From an uncultured Persicobacter sp. (GTDB taxonomy: Bacteria; Bacteroidota; Bacteroidia; Cytophagales; Cyclobacteriaceae): DNA of 64,000 nucleotides. A model generated the notes under the pieces. It was given only the letters and a program-made list of their open reading frames with translations. It had not been told where the DNA came from and made no database searches. The position numbers were made by a program, and so were the translations under genes. The stretch lies in NCBI GenBank assembly GCA_947498325.1, contig CANMKE010000018.1:39571-103570 (forward strand), written 5' to 3'. Each line of letters starts with the position of its first letter. Position 1 is the stretch's first letter. Below, piece by piece: positions 9,418 to 19,400 of this stretch.

Positions 9418-11015
9418 TGAAAACCAAAAAATATTTTGGTATCAGCTCCCAAATCCAGTACAGCTATCTATTTATCATGATTACTGTATTTGGTGCCGGG
9501 GCTTTCGCCATTTTCCTCATTCACCGTAACAACCAACTCGACAAGCAGATTGTGGAAGTGAATTTTCCGCTTCAGGAACAGCTCGTACAATATCAGGCAC
9601 TTGTCGATAACTCTTTTGACCTGACCAACAACTGGATTTTCAATCCGAATTTGGCGGCAAAAAAGCGGCTCCGATTCATTCTTGATAAAGAGGTGGACGA
9701 CAATAAAAACAACATCAATAATATTGCCCTCAAGCTGCCCTCGCTGCGGGAGCCTGTGATGAGCACCTTTGCCCGAGTGGACAGCCTTTTCTGGCTGGAA
9801 AAGAAGATCGTCAGCTTACTGCAAACCGAAGACGATTATATTGATGACATGAAGGTGGAAGAAGCCATCACGCTTTATGAAACAGACCTCACCGAGAAAA
9901 AAGACAATGTCGATGCCCTGCTCATAAAGTTTATTGAAGACCGCAAAGTCGAGCTTCGTGCTGCGCAGGAGGAAAAGGCCAATGCCAATAGCGTGATTTT
10001 TTTCGTGCTGCTGACCACCTTTCTGCTGACCGCCGTAGTGAGTGTGATTGCTTCGGTATATACCAAAAGGCAGGTCGTGAAACCGATTATCAACCTCAAG
10101 CGCACCCTTTACGCACTTGCGCAGGGAGAAATTGTAACGGTGGAAAGTCGAAAAAACCGGGATGAGATCCATGAAATGATTGAGGCCATGCAGAGCCTTA
10201 CCGCCGGGCTGGAGAAGAAAATAAACTTTGCTTATGAAATAGGAAAGGGGAATTATCACCAGGAATTTGAACAACTCAGTGAAAAAGACTCCATGGGAAT
10301 TGCCCTGATTAAAATGCGCGACAGCCTGAAGCAAAACGATGAAGAAAGCAGCAAACGCACCTGGGCGGCCACCGGACAGGCAGAAATCGCCGAAGTATTA
10401 CGCAACCAGGGCAGGTCACTCGAAGAACTTTATGATCAGGTGATCAGCTTTATTTGCAAATACACGGAATCCAATCAGGGGGCTATATTTTTACTGGAGG
10501 AAGATCACCAAACACAAGAACAGTACCTCGACATGATCTCCTGCTATGCCTACGACCGTAAAAAACACCTGCATCAACGCATAGAAATTGGCGATGGCCT
10601 GGTGGGGCAGTGTTTTCTGGAATCAAAGATCATCTTCCTGACCGATGTGCCCGAAAGCTATATGAAAATCACCTCTGGCCTTGGGGAAGCATCACCAACC
10701 TGCGTGTTGATCTCCCCACTGATTATTAACGACCAGATTTTTGGTGTTCTTGAGCTGGCAAGTTTCAATGTTTACAAGGAGCATCAGAAAGCTTTCATCG
10801 AGAAAGTTTCCGAAACGATCGCTTCGAGTATTTTCAACATCAAAGGAAATATAAAAACCCAGAGCCTGCTCGAAGATTCGAGAATACAAGCCACCCAGCT
10901 TAAAGAAAAAGAAGAAGAGCTGCAACAAAACCTTGAAGAACTCAGGGCTACCCAGGAACAGCTCGAACGGGAAAAAATGGAATTACTGAAAAATCAGACC
11001 CCACAACAATCATAG
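9417..11015 (+). CDS. HAMP and GAF domain membrane sensor without an output domain
   Basis: This 532-residue protein has a membrane helix at about residues 18-36, a ~150-residue extracytoplasmic helical sensor region, and a second membrane helix at ~190-212. A HAMP domain follows (KRQVVKPIINLKRTLYALAQGE), then a GAF domain at ~325-480. It ends in a ~55-residue coiled coil rich in Glu, Gln and Lys (KEKEEELQQNLEELRATQEQ). No histidine kinase, GGDEF, SpoIIE or methyl-accepting domain is present, so the signal must pass to a partner through the coiled coil or GAF domain. The operon with a porin and a PstS-like protein suggests that the periplasmic protein presents a ligand to this sensor. The domain calls are strong; the signalling path is inference. 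Confidence 0.83.
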   Translation: MKTKKYFGISSQIQYSYLFIMITVFGAGAFAIFLIHRNNQLDKQIVEVNFPLQEQLVQYQALVDNSFDLTNNWIFNPNLAAKKRLRFILDKEVDDNKNNINNIALKLPSLREPVMSTFARVDSLFWLEKKIVSLLQTEDDYIDDMKVEEAITLYETDLTEKKDNVDALLIKFIEDRKVELRAAQEEKANANSVIFFVLLTTFLLTAVVSVIASVYTKRQVVKPIINLKRTLYALAQGEIVTVESRKNRDEIHEMIEAMQSLTAGLEKKINFAYEIGKGNYHQEFEQLSEKDSMGIALIKMRDSLKQNDEESSKRTWAATGQAEIAEVLRNQGRSLEELYDQVISFICKYTESNQGAIFLLEEDHQTQEQYLDMISCYAYDRKKHLHQRIEIGDGLVGQCFLESKIIFLTDVPESYMKITSGLGEASPTCVLISPLIINDQIFGVLELASFNVYKEHQKAFIEKVSETIASSIFNIKGNIKTQSLLEDSRIQATQLKEKEEELQQNLEELRATQEQLEREKMELLKNQTPQQS

Positions 11016-11208
11016 TAATTCTATCTGTCAATTGAATAATGGCTGTTTTTTGTCTACAAATTACTTTTTATCACCATTAAGGCTGACCATGATGGGTTCC
11101 TGAATGAACCCAACAACTAAGCCTAAAATTCTTTAGAATCAAGGGAATAGTGGTCTGAAATTTACCGACAAGACAGACAATCATTGACTCATCATTCGAA
11201 ATGTTAGG

Positions 11209-11233
11209 GCCTCCAATTTTGGAGGCTTTTTTT
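11209..11233 (+). terminator. Intrinsic terminator of the porin/sensor operon
   Basis: Stem GCCTCC/GGAGGC with loop AATTTT is followed by seven T. It lies ~190 bp after the sensor gene. The T run overlaps the stop codon of the convergent small gene. Confidence 0.85.
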
Positions 11234-11420
11234 AATTACTGAAACGTACCAATCCAAAATGTTGCTTGCCAGTGGCTTCATCCAAAACCGACTTAATATA
11301 ACATCTTGTATTTTTTTTAATCATCTCTGCTGCGGCAACAATCGCTGCCTGCTCTACACCTGTGGCTTGTAAGGTTACTCGCTCTGGCGAGTTCCAAAAC
11401 TCAATTACATACGTTTTCAT
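11232..11420 (-). CDS. Small protein of unknown function (62 aa)
   Basis: I do not recognise a family. The sequence starts MKTYVIEFWN, has an alanine-rich predicted helix (EQAAIVAAAEMIKK), and ends HFGLVRFSN, giving a compact beta-alpha-beta pattern with no signal peptide. Its stop codon lies in the T run of the upstream operon's terminator. The balanced composition and clear secondary-structure alternation favour a real gene, but a chance open frame cannot be excluded. Confidence 0.55.
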   Translation of the reverse strand: MKTYVIEFWNSPERVTLQATGVEQAAIVAAAEMIKKNTRCYIKSVLDEATGKQHFGLVRFSN

Positions 11421-11652
11421 TTACAATTTTGCTATGGCTAAAAAAAGCCTTCATCTTAAAAAAAAGGTATCAAATTTACTTTGTTTTTTTTCGTGTGATC
11501 CATTTCGATCATACAATATGTAAAATTTAATATAGAAATTAGGCTAATATTGAATAAAAAGCAACAAAAACACAGAAAATTAACAATTATGTAATACTCT
11601 TTTTCCACAAACGTTTTCATTACATCAAACTTACCTCCCGATGAATACCAGA

Positions 11653-11660
11653 TAATTTTG
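11653..11660 (+). promoter_or_regulatory. Candidate -7 box of the AraC gene
   Basis: TAATTTTG fits the Bacteroidota -7 consensus TAnnTTTG and lies 29 bp before the ATG. No good TTTG -33 box is seen at the expected distance, so this is a weak call. Confidence 0.3.
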
Positions 11661-11689
11661 TAATTTAGCAATTCACAAAATTAGATCAG

Positions 11690-12637
11690 ATGAATACGGG
11701 AACGCAGATACCTGAAGGAAAACGAAAAATCAACCTTGCCCGAGATCTTTTTGATGCGCTGCGTTCGGCTCCACTGACCCGAGATTTGTTCCTGACAGAT
11801 TTAGGTTATTACCCACGAGCTGATTACCATTTTTGCCAGCGGGCCAAAGGGGTCAATGAGTATGTTGTGCTGTATTGTAACAATGGCACTGGGTGGGTAG
11901 AATATGAGCAACAGCAGTACCAAATGAGTATCAACGATTTCTGTATTTTACCTGCAGGCCAGCCACATGCTTATGGTGCTAATCCGAAAGATCCGTGGTC
12001 GGTGTATTGGATTCACTTTTCTGGCGCATTGGCCGACGACTGGTATGGGCAGTATAAAAAAGAAGACTTCTTTATTATCAATACCCACTTTGAGCGTAAA
12101 GAGCAACGCAATGCGATGTTTGAGGAGATTTACAAAATCCTGCGGATGGGAGATAGCTGGGAGAGTTTGATCTATGTCAATCAGGTGTTTAAAAATTACC
12201 TTTCGAGCTTTATTTGGACGCATCAGTTCCGAGGGACAAAATATGCCAAAAGCCACGATGTGGTCCATCAGGCGATCAGTATTTTAAAATCTGGTATCAG
12301 TGATAATATCACGCTTGAAGAGCTGGCACACAAAAACAATTTGTCGGTCCCCTATTTCAGTAAACTTTTCCGAACCAGAACAGGCTTTGCCCCTGTGGAC
12401 TATTATATCCGTCTGAAAATGCAGAAGGCCTGTGACCTGTTATCATTTTCAGACATGACCATCAAGCAGGTCGCCGCACATATTGGGTATAATGACCCGT
12501 ATTATTTTTCAAGAATTTTCAAAAAAACCATCGGAACCTCGCCGTCAGCCTACCGAAAAGAGCAGCTGATAGAGCAAATGGGGCACCCAGAAACTGAATC
12601 CTACCATGAACAGCAAAACCCTGATCGAACAACTTGA
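11690..12637 (+). CDS. AraC-family transcriptional regulator
   Basis: This 315-residue protein has an N-terminal cupin-like AraC ligand-binding domain (residues ~40-170, with DFCILPAGQPHAYG). A C-terminal double helix-turn-helix spans ~205-300: LEELAHKNNLSVPYFSKLF, then IKQVAAHIGYNDPYYFSRIF and KKTIGTSPSAYR. It probably binds a small sugar-like effector and activates transcription, as this subtype often does next to carbohydrate genes. The gene overlaps the following cupin gene by 32 bp, so the two are co-transcribed. The target and the effector are not evident. Confidence 0.93.
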   Translation: MNTGTQIPEGKRKINLARDLFDALRSAPLTRDLFLTDLGYYPRADYHFCQRAKGVNEYVVLYCNNGTGWVEYEQQQYQMSINDFCILPAGQPHAYGANPKDPWSVYWIHFSGALADDWYGQYKKEDFFIINTHFERKEQRNAMFEEIYKILRMGDSWESLIYVNQVFKNYLSSFIWTHQFRGTKYAKSHDVVHQAISILKSGISDNITLEELAHKNNLSVPYFSKLFRTRTGFAPVDYYIRLKMQKACDLLSFSDMTIKQVAAHIGYNDPYYFSRIFKKTIGTSPSAYRKEQLIEQMGHPETESYHEQQNPDRTT

Positions 12638-13094
12638 GCTGGCTCCGCACCCTGAAGGGGGCTATTACAAAGAAATTTTCAGGTCTGATATACCTATCAG
12701 CAATGGGCTGGGGCAAAAGAAAGTGGCTTCAACGGCCATTTATTATTTACTCGAAAGTACCGACTTTTCCACCTTCCACAGAATCACTTCCGACGAAGGC
12801 TGGCATTACTATCAGGGCAATAGCTGCCTGATTGTTCATGAAATTCAGGAAGACGGCACTTATATTGCCCACCGCCTCAGCAATGACCTTGAACGAGGTC
12901 AATTTTTTTCAATGATTAAAGCAGGCTCGTGGTTTGCCGCCAATTTGGAAGAGCAGGAATCTGGGAATTTTGCCCTGGTGGGCTGCACTGTGGCTCCAGG
13001 ATTTGAATTTGAAGATTTCGAAATAGCCGACGCCCGTACGCTTTCCAAGAAATATCCACAACATCAGGCACTGATTCAGCAATTGAGCCGTTAG
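12606..13094 (+). CDS. Cupin protein of the DUF985 family
   Basis: The 162 residues match the DUF985/cupin_5 family from end to end: an N-terminal LAPHPEGGYYKEIFRS motif, a TAIYYLLES strand, a FHRITSDEGWHYYQG metal-site-like segment, and a C-terminal GCTVAPGFEFEDFEIAD. The family is a small cytoplasmic beta-barrel of unproven function, possibly a sugar epimerase-like or metal-binding enzyme. The start lies inside the 3' end of the AraC gene (32-bp overlap), which is typical of translational coupling. Confidence 0.88.
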   Translation: MNSKTLIEQLELAPHPEGGYYKEIFRSDIPISNGLGQKKVASTAIYYLLESTDFSTFHRITSDEGWHYYQGNSCLIVHEIQEDGTYIAHRLSNDLERGQFFSMIKAGSWFAANLEEQESGNFALVGCTVAPGFEFEDFEIADARTLSKKYPQHQALIQQLSR

Positions 13095-13205
13095 GGTTGA
13101 AACTAAAATTTACCCCGATATGGAAGCAGTATCACGGATTGAAAACAAAAAATATACAGGAGATAAGGCGATGAAAGCCTGAGCGTTTTCTAAAAATAAT
13201 ATAAT

Positions 13206-13237
13206 AAAAAAAGCCACATTATTAAATGTGGCTTTTT
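13206..13237. terminator. Bidirectional intrinsic terminator
   Basis: Stem GCCACATT/AATGTGGC with loop ATTA has six A on its left and five T on its right. It can therefore stop both the rightward AraC/cupin operon and the leftward histone-like gene that ends 15 bp away. Confidence 0.85.
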
Positions 13238-13251
13238 CAGTTGTCTTTTAA

Positions 13252-13425
13252 CTATCCTTTAGATTTGTCAAGAACATCTTTTCTCAAATCCTGAGCAAGG
13301 TTCTTAATTTCCATCATGCGCTTACGAGTACGTGTACCCGCAGCCTTGTTGTTCTTCTCGTAGAAGTCTTGAGCATCTTTCTCGCCTTCAGCGATGATCT
13401 CTTTAATCTTATTGTAAATATCCAT
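13252..13425 (-). CDS. Histone H1-like small DNA-binding protein (Hc1 family)
   Basis: Reading leftwards from ATG at 13425 gives a 57-residue protein beginning MDIYNKIKEIIAEGEKDAQ and ending DVLDKSKG. The central block FYEKNNKAAGTRTRKRMMEI followed by KNLAQDLR matches the short histone H1-like (Hc1) proteins common in Bacteroidota. In these an acidic helix precedes a basic AAGTR-x-RK motif. It is expected to bind DNA as a nucleoid-associated protein. The gene is monocistronic, with the bidirectional terminator immediately after the stop codon. It is shorter than many gene-calling cut-offs and easily missed. Confidence 0.82.
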   Translation of the reverse strand: MDIYNKIKEIIAEGEKDAQDFYEKNNKAAGTRTRKRMMEIKNLAQDLRKDVLDKSKG

Positions 13426-13546
13426 ATCCTTAAAAGTTTACACTTAATAATCATAAATCTTACTCAATAATCAAAGTGTAAAAACCTATTATTCGCGCTA
13501 AAAGCTGATTTTTTTATCAAAAAACCGATAAAAATCGGCTTTCAGA

Positions 13547-14083
13547 TCACCAACCCACATATTTAGGAGGCTGATGCCCCAACATACGCAACATTAAACT
13601 GATTCGCCCCCGATGATGCGTAACATGGTTGCGCATCAATAAAAAGACCCCTAAGCGATGCATTTGTACCTCCTCTTTAAAGAAAGGAACCGCTTGCTGC
13701 ATCTGCTCATCGCTGTATTTCTCCGCAAGACTCCCCACATAATCAAAAGCATAAATTAACGCCTCACGAAGCTCCTGTTTGCTTTTCGGTGGGTTATTTC
13801 TCAAATAATCAGTGAGTTCATTGGCTTTTTCCCCTGTCACGTAATATTGTAAAAATCCAAAATTATTCATCAGGTGATTAAATTCTTCCCTGAGGCTCAT
13901 CACTTCAGCCGTCGGTCGGTAGTCGAGTTCATCTTCCGCCAAGGAATCCAACATCGCTAAAGTGTACGCTTTGCTGCGTTGCCACTGCCCTGAAAAATCT
14001 TCGCTGTAATATTGTGCCTGTCCCTGAATACCACAACATAGTACAAGGCACAGCATGAAAAAGGTTGATTTGAGATGACGCAT
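13547..14083 (-). CDS. Exported DinB-like four-helix bundle protein
   Basis: This 178-residue protein has a signal peptide with cleavage near QGQAQ, then a DinB/YfiT-type helical bundle. Conserved histidines that could bind a metal ion are seen in EFNHLMNN and in the C-terminal RNHVTHHRGRISLMLRML. DinB-fold proteins include thiol-dependent transferases, but this exported version has no known substrate. It is a single gene with its start facing the divergent DUF4251 gene, and the 115 bp between them should hold both promoters. Confidence 0.82.
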   Translation of the reverse strand: MRHLKSTFFMLCLVLCCGIQGQAQYYSEDFSGQWQRSKAYTLAMLDSLAEDELDYRPTAEVMSLREEFNHLMNNFGFLQYYVTGEKANELTDYLRNNPPKSKQELREALIYAFDYVGSLAEKYSDEQMQQAVPFFKEEVQMHRLGVFLLMRNHVTHHRGRISLMLRMLGHQPPKYVGW

Positions 14084-14197
14084 TATTTAATTTAAAATGG
14101 TTGGTTGAATTATCGAACCTAAAAAAAATATCCCAAAAGCCTGCGGAAACAGGCATAAATATCCACTTCTTAATTATAGACACCAAAAATTATTCAA

Positions 14198-14722
14198 ATG
14201 AAGAACGTCATCTTAATTTCAGGAATGTTACTCTTTATGATTGGTAATTTAATGGCTCAAGCGCCTGTGAGCAAAAAAGAAAAGCGCAAGCTTGAAGCTC
14301 AACAGCAGCAAATGAAAGTGAAAGAACTCCTCGAGCAAAAGGCCTTTACCTTTAAGGTGGATCAGGTGAATCCACAACGAGGTGGGCGCGTGCTCAATGT
14401 AAACACTGATGGCTATACCATGGAAATTGATCAACAGCAGGTCAAGGCCTATTTGCCCTACTTTGGGCGTGCTTTCAGTGCAGATTATGGGAGTAGTGAA
14501 GGAGGCGTGAAGTTTGATCAGCCCATGACCGATGAGGAAATTATTTATGACCAGAAAAAAAACCGCACCACTTACAGCTTCACGATCAAAGATAAAAATG
14601 AAAAATACGACTGTAAAATGACGGTCTTCGATAACGGAAATGCGACTTTAAATATCAGCTTTCTGCGCAAAGACCCGATCAGTTATCAAGGGAAAATAGA
14701 CAACACAACAATCGACAAATAA
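14198..14722 (+). CDS. DUF4251 secreted protein
   Basis: This 174-residue protein has a signal peptide (cleavage near LMAQ) and a Lys/Gln-rich linker. Its DUF4251 body contains YLPYFGRAFSADYG, GGVKFDQP and the C-terminal ATLNISFLRKDPISYQGKI. The family is found almost only in Bacteroidota, is predicted to be periplasmic or outer-membrane associated, and has no established function. The gene is followed at once by a terminator, so it is monocistronic. Confidence 0.87.
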   Translation: MKNVILISGMLLFMIGNLMAQAPVSKKEKRKLEAQQQQMKVKELLEQKAFTFKVDQVNPQRGGRVLNVNTDGYTMEIDQQQVKAYLPYFGRAFSADYGSSEGGVKFDQPMTDEEIIYDQKKNRTTYSFTIKDKNEKYDCKMTVFDNGNATLNISFLRKDPISYQGKIDNTTIDK

Positions 14723-14741
14723 CCCAATCAACCTAACCTCG

Positions 14742-14769
14742 CGGTAGCATTTTATGCTACCGTTTTTTT
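14742..14769 (+). terminator. Intrinsic terminator of the DUF4251 gene
   Basis: Perfect stem CGGTAGCAT/ATGCTACCG with loop TTT is followed by seven T. The right arm contains the stop codon of the convergent gene. Confidence 0.88.
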
Positions 14770-15563
14770 ATGCTGAAACGGTACAGGCGACCATGCTTCT
14801 TCTTCCCTGCCTCTGATCCTATCAGCAAATATCCCTGATGGTCAAAGGTGATCGCCTCAGCCTGTGGCAATAATTTCTTGGGATAACTCCACACGGTCGT
14901 TATTTCACCATCAGGAGAAAAAACCATCACCTCATGGCTTCTATGGGAAAGGACATAAAACATCCCCGAAGTGGGGTGCACAGCAATGCCCGAAAAGCCG
15001 ATCGACTTCCAGCGATCCTTGTTGGTATTTTTAAGGTATGCTGATTTAGACAGGCTGATGACCGCTTTGGGCGGCAGAAAAAAATCCCGTGGATCTAATT
15101 GCCAAATGATCTTGTTATTTGCTTCGGCACCATAAAGGCCGCTATTTTCTTTGGGGCAAACATACAGATAACGGCCATCGCTTGTAATGCCTTCCAGATC
15201 ATTGTCGGCATCAAAAGGCAGGCGATAGGAACGCTCCTGTTTGCTGGTAGCGTTCACCTCAAACAGGTGGCCATCACTTTGCAACACATAGAAATGACCT
15301 GAAAGGAAAGTAATCCCTTCAAAATCCCCCTTTTTCTTGAACTTCAGCTCATCCACCACCTCTCCCGTGTCAGGATCAAAGAAATAAATCACCCCTTTTT
15401 CATCTTGTACCATGGCTATTTGGCCGTTGGGAAGAATCGTCATTCCTGAAAACTCCTTCAGGGATTTGGGGAGTTTCCACTCATTTAAAGGCGCCTCAAA
15501 AGCGATATCATCAGTCATCATTGCCACAGAAAAAAACAAACATAAAATTCGCAACATCCACAT
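14757..15563 (-). CDS. SdiA-regulated-like beta-propeller protein
   Basis: This 268-residue protein has an N-terminal hydrophobic segment and a propeller of the SdiA-regulated (YjiK-like) family. Characteristic repeats are SLKEFSGMTILPNGQIAMV, GDFEGITFLSGHFYVLQSDG, DNDLEGITSDGRYLYVCPKE, IAVHPTSGMFYVLSHRS and AEAITFDHQGYLLIGSEAG. It is probably periplasmic or membrane-anchored; no enzymatic role is established for the family. Its stop codon sits inside the terminator stem of the convergent DUF4251 gene. Confidence 0.85.
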   Translation of the reverse strand: MWMLRILCLFFSVAMMTDDIAFEAPLNEWKLPKSLKEFSGMTILPNGQIAMVQDEKGVIYFFDPDTGEVVDELKFKKKGDFEGITFLSGHFYVLQSDGHLFEVNATSKQERSYRLPFDADNDLEGITSDGRYLYVCPKENSGLYGAEANNKIIWQLDPRDFFLPPKAVISLSKSAYLKNTNKDRWKSIGFSGIAVHPTSGMFYVLSHRSHEVMVFSPDGEITTVWSYPKKLLPQAEAITFDHQGYLLIGSEAGKKKHGRLYRFSIKKR

Positions 15564-15614
15564 ATGAATACAAGCAGATCGTCACGACAATGTTTATTGT
15601 GGTGGGCAAATTTA

Positions 15615-15839
15615 CTATTGCTTAATGACAAAAGATTGCTGCCCAATCCATTCAATGGCCAGCTCGTCTTGCTGCAAAAATTCTTGTAAGTCCGCTTTAT
15701 CCTGCGCAGAGAAATCCTGTCCTTTTACATGCCAGGTGATCCCGAAATCCGACGTCAGCTCATAGCCTTTTTTCTCCAAAAAAGATTTCACCTTTGCCTC
15801 CTCGAGTGGGGCCTTCGTTTTCATAAAGAACTTTAACAT
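15615..15839 (-). CDS. Small protein of unknown function (74 aa)
   Basis: I recognise no family. The protein starts MLKFFMKTKA, has a charged helix (EEAKVKSFLEKKGYEL), a beta-rich middle (FGITWHVKGQDFSAQ) and an acidic helix, and ends QQSFVIKQ. No signal peptide or membrane segment is seen. It lies 51 bp upstream of the SdiA-regulated-like gene on the same strand, so the two may be co-transcribed. The alternating helix/strand pattern supports a folded cytoplasmic protein. Confidence 0.6.
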   Translation of the reverse strand: MLKFFMKTKAPLEEAKVKSFLEKKGYELTSDFGITWHVKGQDFSAQDKADLQEFLQQDELAIEWIGQQSFVIKQ

Positions 15840-16051
15840 CTCACACTTATCTTTTTGCCTAAATCACCATTCGTTAAATTGGAATGGCCTGCACCAAAGG
15901 TAATCAATCCCTGTACCAATCTCCAAAAGGAATAAGGCGGGAGTATAATATTGCTCGTTCAGGGGCGATGAAATCACTCGTGTTTGATAGTCCGATAAAA
16001 TACTAAAGCACCACGCAATGCCGTCACAAATCACCCCAGTAGCAACCGTGG

Positions 16052-16465
16052 TCAGGTTTTTAACTCCATGATCACATAAGAAATGCCATGCCTCACAAAT
16101 TGTTGGTCGGTACAGCTGAGTCCGAAACGTTCGTAAAAAGCCCGTTTTTCCAAGCGGGCATTACACCACACTTTCCGAATGCCAAGCGTTCGCATTTCCC
16201 CCAAGCCATATTGCAGCATTTCAGTCCCAATTCCCTGCCCCTGCACTTTTTCTTTGACGGCAAATTTTCGGAATTGCGCCTCTTCCCCATCAATGAACCA
16301 CGAGAGTACGCCCAGCAGTTCATTATTCAGAAAATAACCGTGATGAATCGCCTCCTCATCACCTTCAATGGCCACAAAAGATAATTCTTCCTGGGGATAC
16401 ATCACCTCCTGACGGATTCGCCAGCATAACACGGGATGAATTTGTTCTATTTTTCGTCGCTCCAT
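16052..16465 (-). CDS. GNAT family N-acetyltransferase
   Basis: This 137-residue protein has the GNAT fold: FRKFAVKEKVQGQGIGTEML carries the acetyl-CoA binding Q/R-x-x-G-x-G/A loop, and KVWCNARLEKRAFYERFGL is the usual C-terminal helix with the Asn/Tyr positions. The substrate is unknown; it resembles ElaA/YjcF-like enzymes. The start codon lies one base after the stop of the SNF2 helicase gene, so it is the distal gene of that transcript. Confidence 0.88.
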   Translation of the reverse strand: MERRKIEQIHPVLCWRIRQEVMYPQEELSFVAIEGDEEAIHHGYFLNNELLGVLSWFIDGEEAQFRKFAVKEKVQGQGIGTEMLQYGLGEMRTLGIRKVWCNARLEKRAFYERFGLSCTDQQFVRHGISYVIMELKT

Positions 16466-16466
16466 A

Positions 16467-19400
16467 TTACTCCTCTTTCAAGCTAAATATTTGTTTTAAT
16501 TCCTCATCGGGCAAATTTCCTATCCATTCTCCCCCCGCCTGTACAACCTCATCAGCAAGCACTTTCTTCTTCTGAATCAGCTGATTGATCTGTTCCTCAA
16601 AAGTACCTTTACTGATCAGTCGGTGAACCATCACATTCTTCTGTTGCCCAATTCGATAGGCACGGTCTGTCGCCTGTGCCTCTACCGCAGGATTCCACCA
16701 AAGGTCATAATGTACGACATGTGTTGCTTGCACCAGGTTCAGGCCTGTACCTGCAGCTTTCAGCGACAAAATAAAAAATTGCTTTGAAGCCGAAGTCTGG
16801 AATTGGGTCACCATTTCATCCCTTTCCTTTCGGCTACAACCACCATGCAGAAACATCGCTTCACTTTCCATAAACTGATAAATCCATCGACGCAATAATT
16901 CCCCCATCTGTCGATATTGGGTGAAAATGAGCACTTTTTCTCCCGTAGGCTGAATTTTTTCCAGCAATTCCATCAGGGCGGTAGCTTTGCCCGACAGCCA
17001 CGGTGCTTGTTCACCACTTGCCAAATATTGAAAAGGATGATTGCAAACCTGCTTAAGGGTGGTGATGAGCTGCAAAATGATCGAAGAACGCTTCTTCTGC
17101 TCTGTAGCCTCCATTTTAAACATCGCCTGTTCCATTACCGACTGATATAAAGCAGATTGCTCAGGTGCCAATGAACAGAAATGATTTTGCTCAATCTTTT
17201 CTGGCAGATCAGCAATAATCGACCGATCGGATTTCAGTCGACGCATCAGGAAAGGACGACAAATGTTGTGAAAGTCAGACAAACGTTGCAAATCCTGATC
17301 TTCAATCGGTTTGACAAATTTTCGCTGAAATTCTGAAGCTGAGCCCAAAATTGATGGATTGACAAAATCCATGATACTCCAATATTCCATCAGTCGATTC
17401 TCCACAGGCGTACCACTCAAAGCAACCTTAATCACTGAAGGTAAAGACTTTATCAACTGACTTTGCTTGGTGTCTGCATTCTTGATATGTTGTGCCTCAT
17501 CAATAATCATCACCTCCCAACTGATTTTTTTCAACTGATCAAAACTCGTCCGTACCTTACCATAGGTGGTAATAAGTACGTCAAACGTTGGTGATAATGA
17601 ATTCATCTGCCCATGATAAACGTTTGTCGTGATATCGGGGGTGAATTTGTTAATCTCTGCCTGCCAGTTGGTTAGCAGACTTGTCGGTACAACCACAATG
17701 GCAGGCTTATTATACGACAATCGTTGCTCTTCTTTCAGTTTCAGCAAAAATGCCAACGTTTGTAGTGTTTTACCGAGGCCCATATCATCAGCAAGAATAG
17801 CCCCCATACCAATCGATGCATTTCGCATAAGCCACTCAAAACCTACAAGCTGGTAGGGGCGGAGGGTGGCCTTTAATCCTTTTGGCGGCAACACTTGTCG
17901 TACTTTATTAAATAACGACAAACGTTGTGAAGCATCCTGCGCCATAAATACAGGTGCCGATTCATACTTTTGGGTATAAATCGCCTGAAAAAATTCATGG
18001 GAAGGTAATTTTTGATGCTCATCCTGAAGGCGAGCCATCAGTTTTGCGACATCTGTTGCTATAAGATGAACATACTGATCTTTTATTTTTACGACCCCTT
18101 CAATCTCCTCGAGATAGTTTTCAAATTCTTCGGCACTCACCTGCTGATCACCGATCGCCACTTGCCACTCATATTTGAATAACGATTTAATATCGAGCTG
18201 TCCTTTCTGCTGCTTTCCATCCTCTTCTCCATCTTCCTCTTTTGCCGTAATCTTAAAACTGAGCTTGGGCTGTACCAGTTTACGCAAGCGTTTATCCAGT
18301 CGAACATCAATTCCGATCGCTTCAAGTTGAGGAAACAGAAAAACCAGCACATTACTCAATTCCTGCTGATTAAAGCTTAATACCTCCTGATCGACCGTCA
18401 TGAGGGTTTTCATGACCGGAAAATGTGCCCACAGTGGTTCTATCCGCTGAAATAATTTCTGTTGTACACTATTTGGTGCACTCAACAGGAATGCCCGTAT
18501 AGATTGCTCGCTTCCGAGAGGAGCATCGGAATCACGCGCCAATAATCTAAGGACAAAATGTCCTTCAATCTCCGACTCCTCCATTTGCAAGATGATTATC
18601 GTTTCAAAATCATGCTGCTGAAGAGGAGCCAGCCACTGCTCAATATTTGATGCCAAAGCCATCTCTCGCTGATCCTGCAAAGAAAAACAGTGGTCGCTAT
18701 ACAGCGCTTTGGCCATTACGCTCGCATTGGCAGAATGCCCAAGGGTGGCCGTCAGCTGGCGCATACGGTCGGTCAGGATACACTGCGCCACAAGCAACGT
18801 TTGTTGTTTTGAACTTAAGGCCGAAACACCAACATTTGTCTTAATAAAGGCAACTGGACACGGAAGAGCTGCGGTTAGGTCATCCAACACTTGTCGTATA
18901 ACAGGGTCGTAGGTCGCTGGAAACCACTGCAAACACCATTGCTCGCTGTTAGCGACCACCTTTGGCTGCAACATTTGTCGTGTTAAAAGCAAATCACAAA
19001 AGCGCAACATTTGTCGTTTCCATTTCCATATTTCGGAAATCCCCCTAAACTGTCCTTCATCATAATCAACCAATAACTGAATCAACAAAGCGATCGGCGC
19101 GGTCGAATTTACGGGCTGAAACTCCCCATTGGTTTCCAGAAGTACAGAGGATAACCCACCCAAATCATTAAAAATCAAAGAGATCTGATCCGATTTGCTG
19201 AAAATTCCCCGAAAATCACGAACGGCATCACAAAGTTCATCCTCAAAGAAAGAAGTTCGCTTTTTAAGCTTAGCCAACCCTTTAAGCAGTAATAATTTAT
19301 CGTCAGTGGTGCTGTTAGTCGCTCGATTTTTTAAAAACGACAAACGTTTGTCGTTAAAAAAAGGAAGGTTACTAAAATCCACCAAATTACCATGCCCCGC

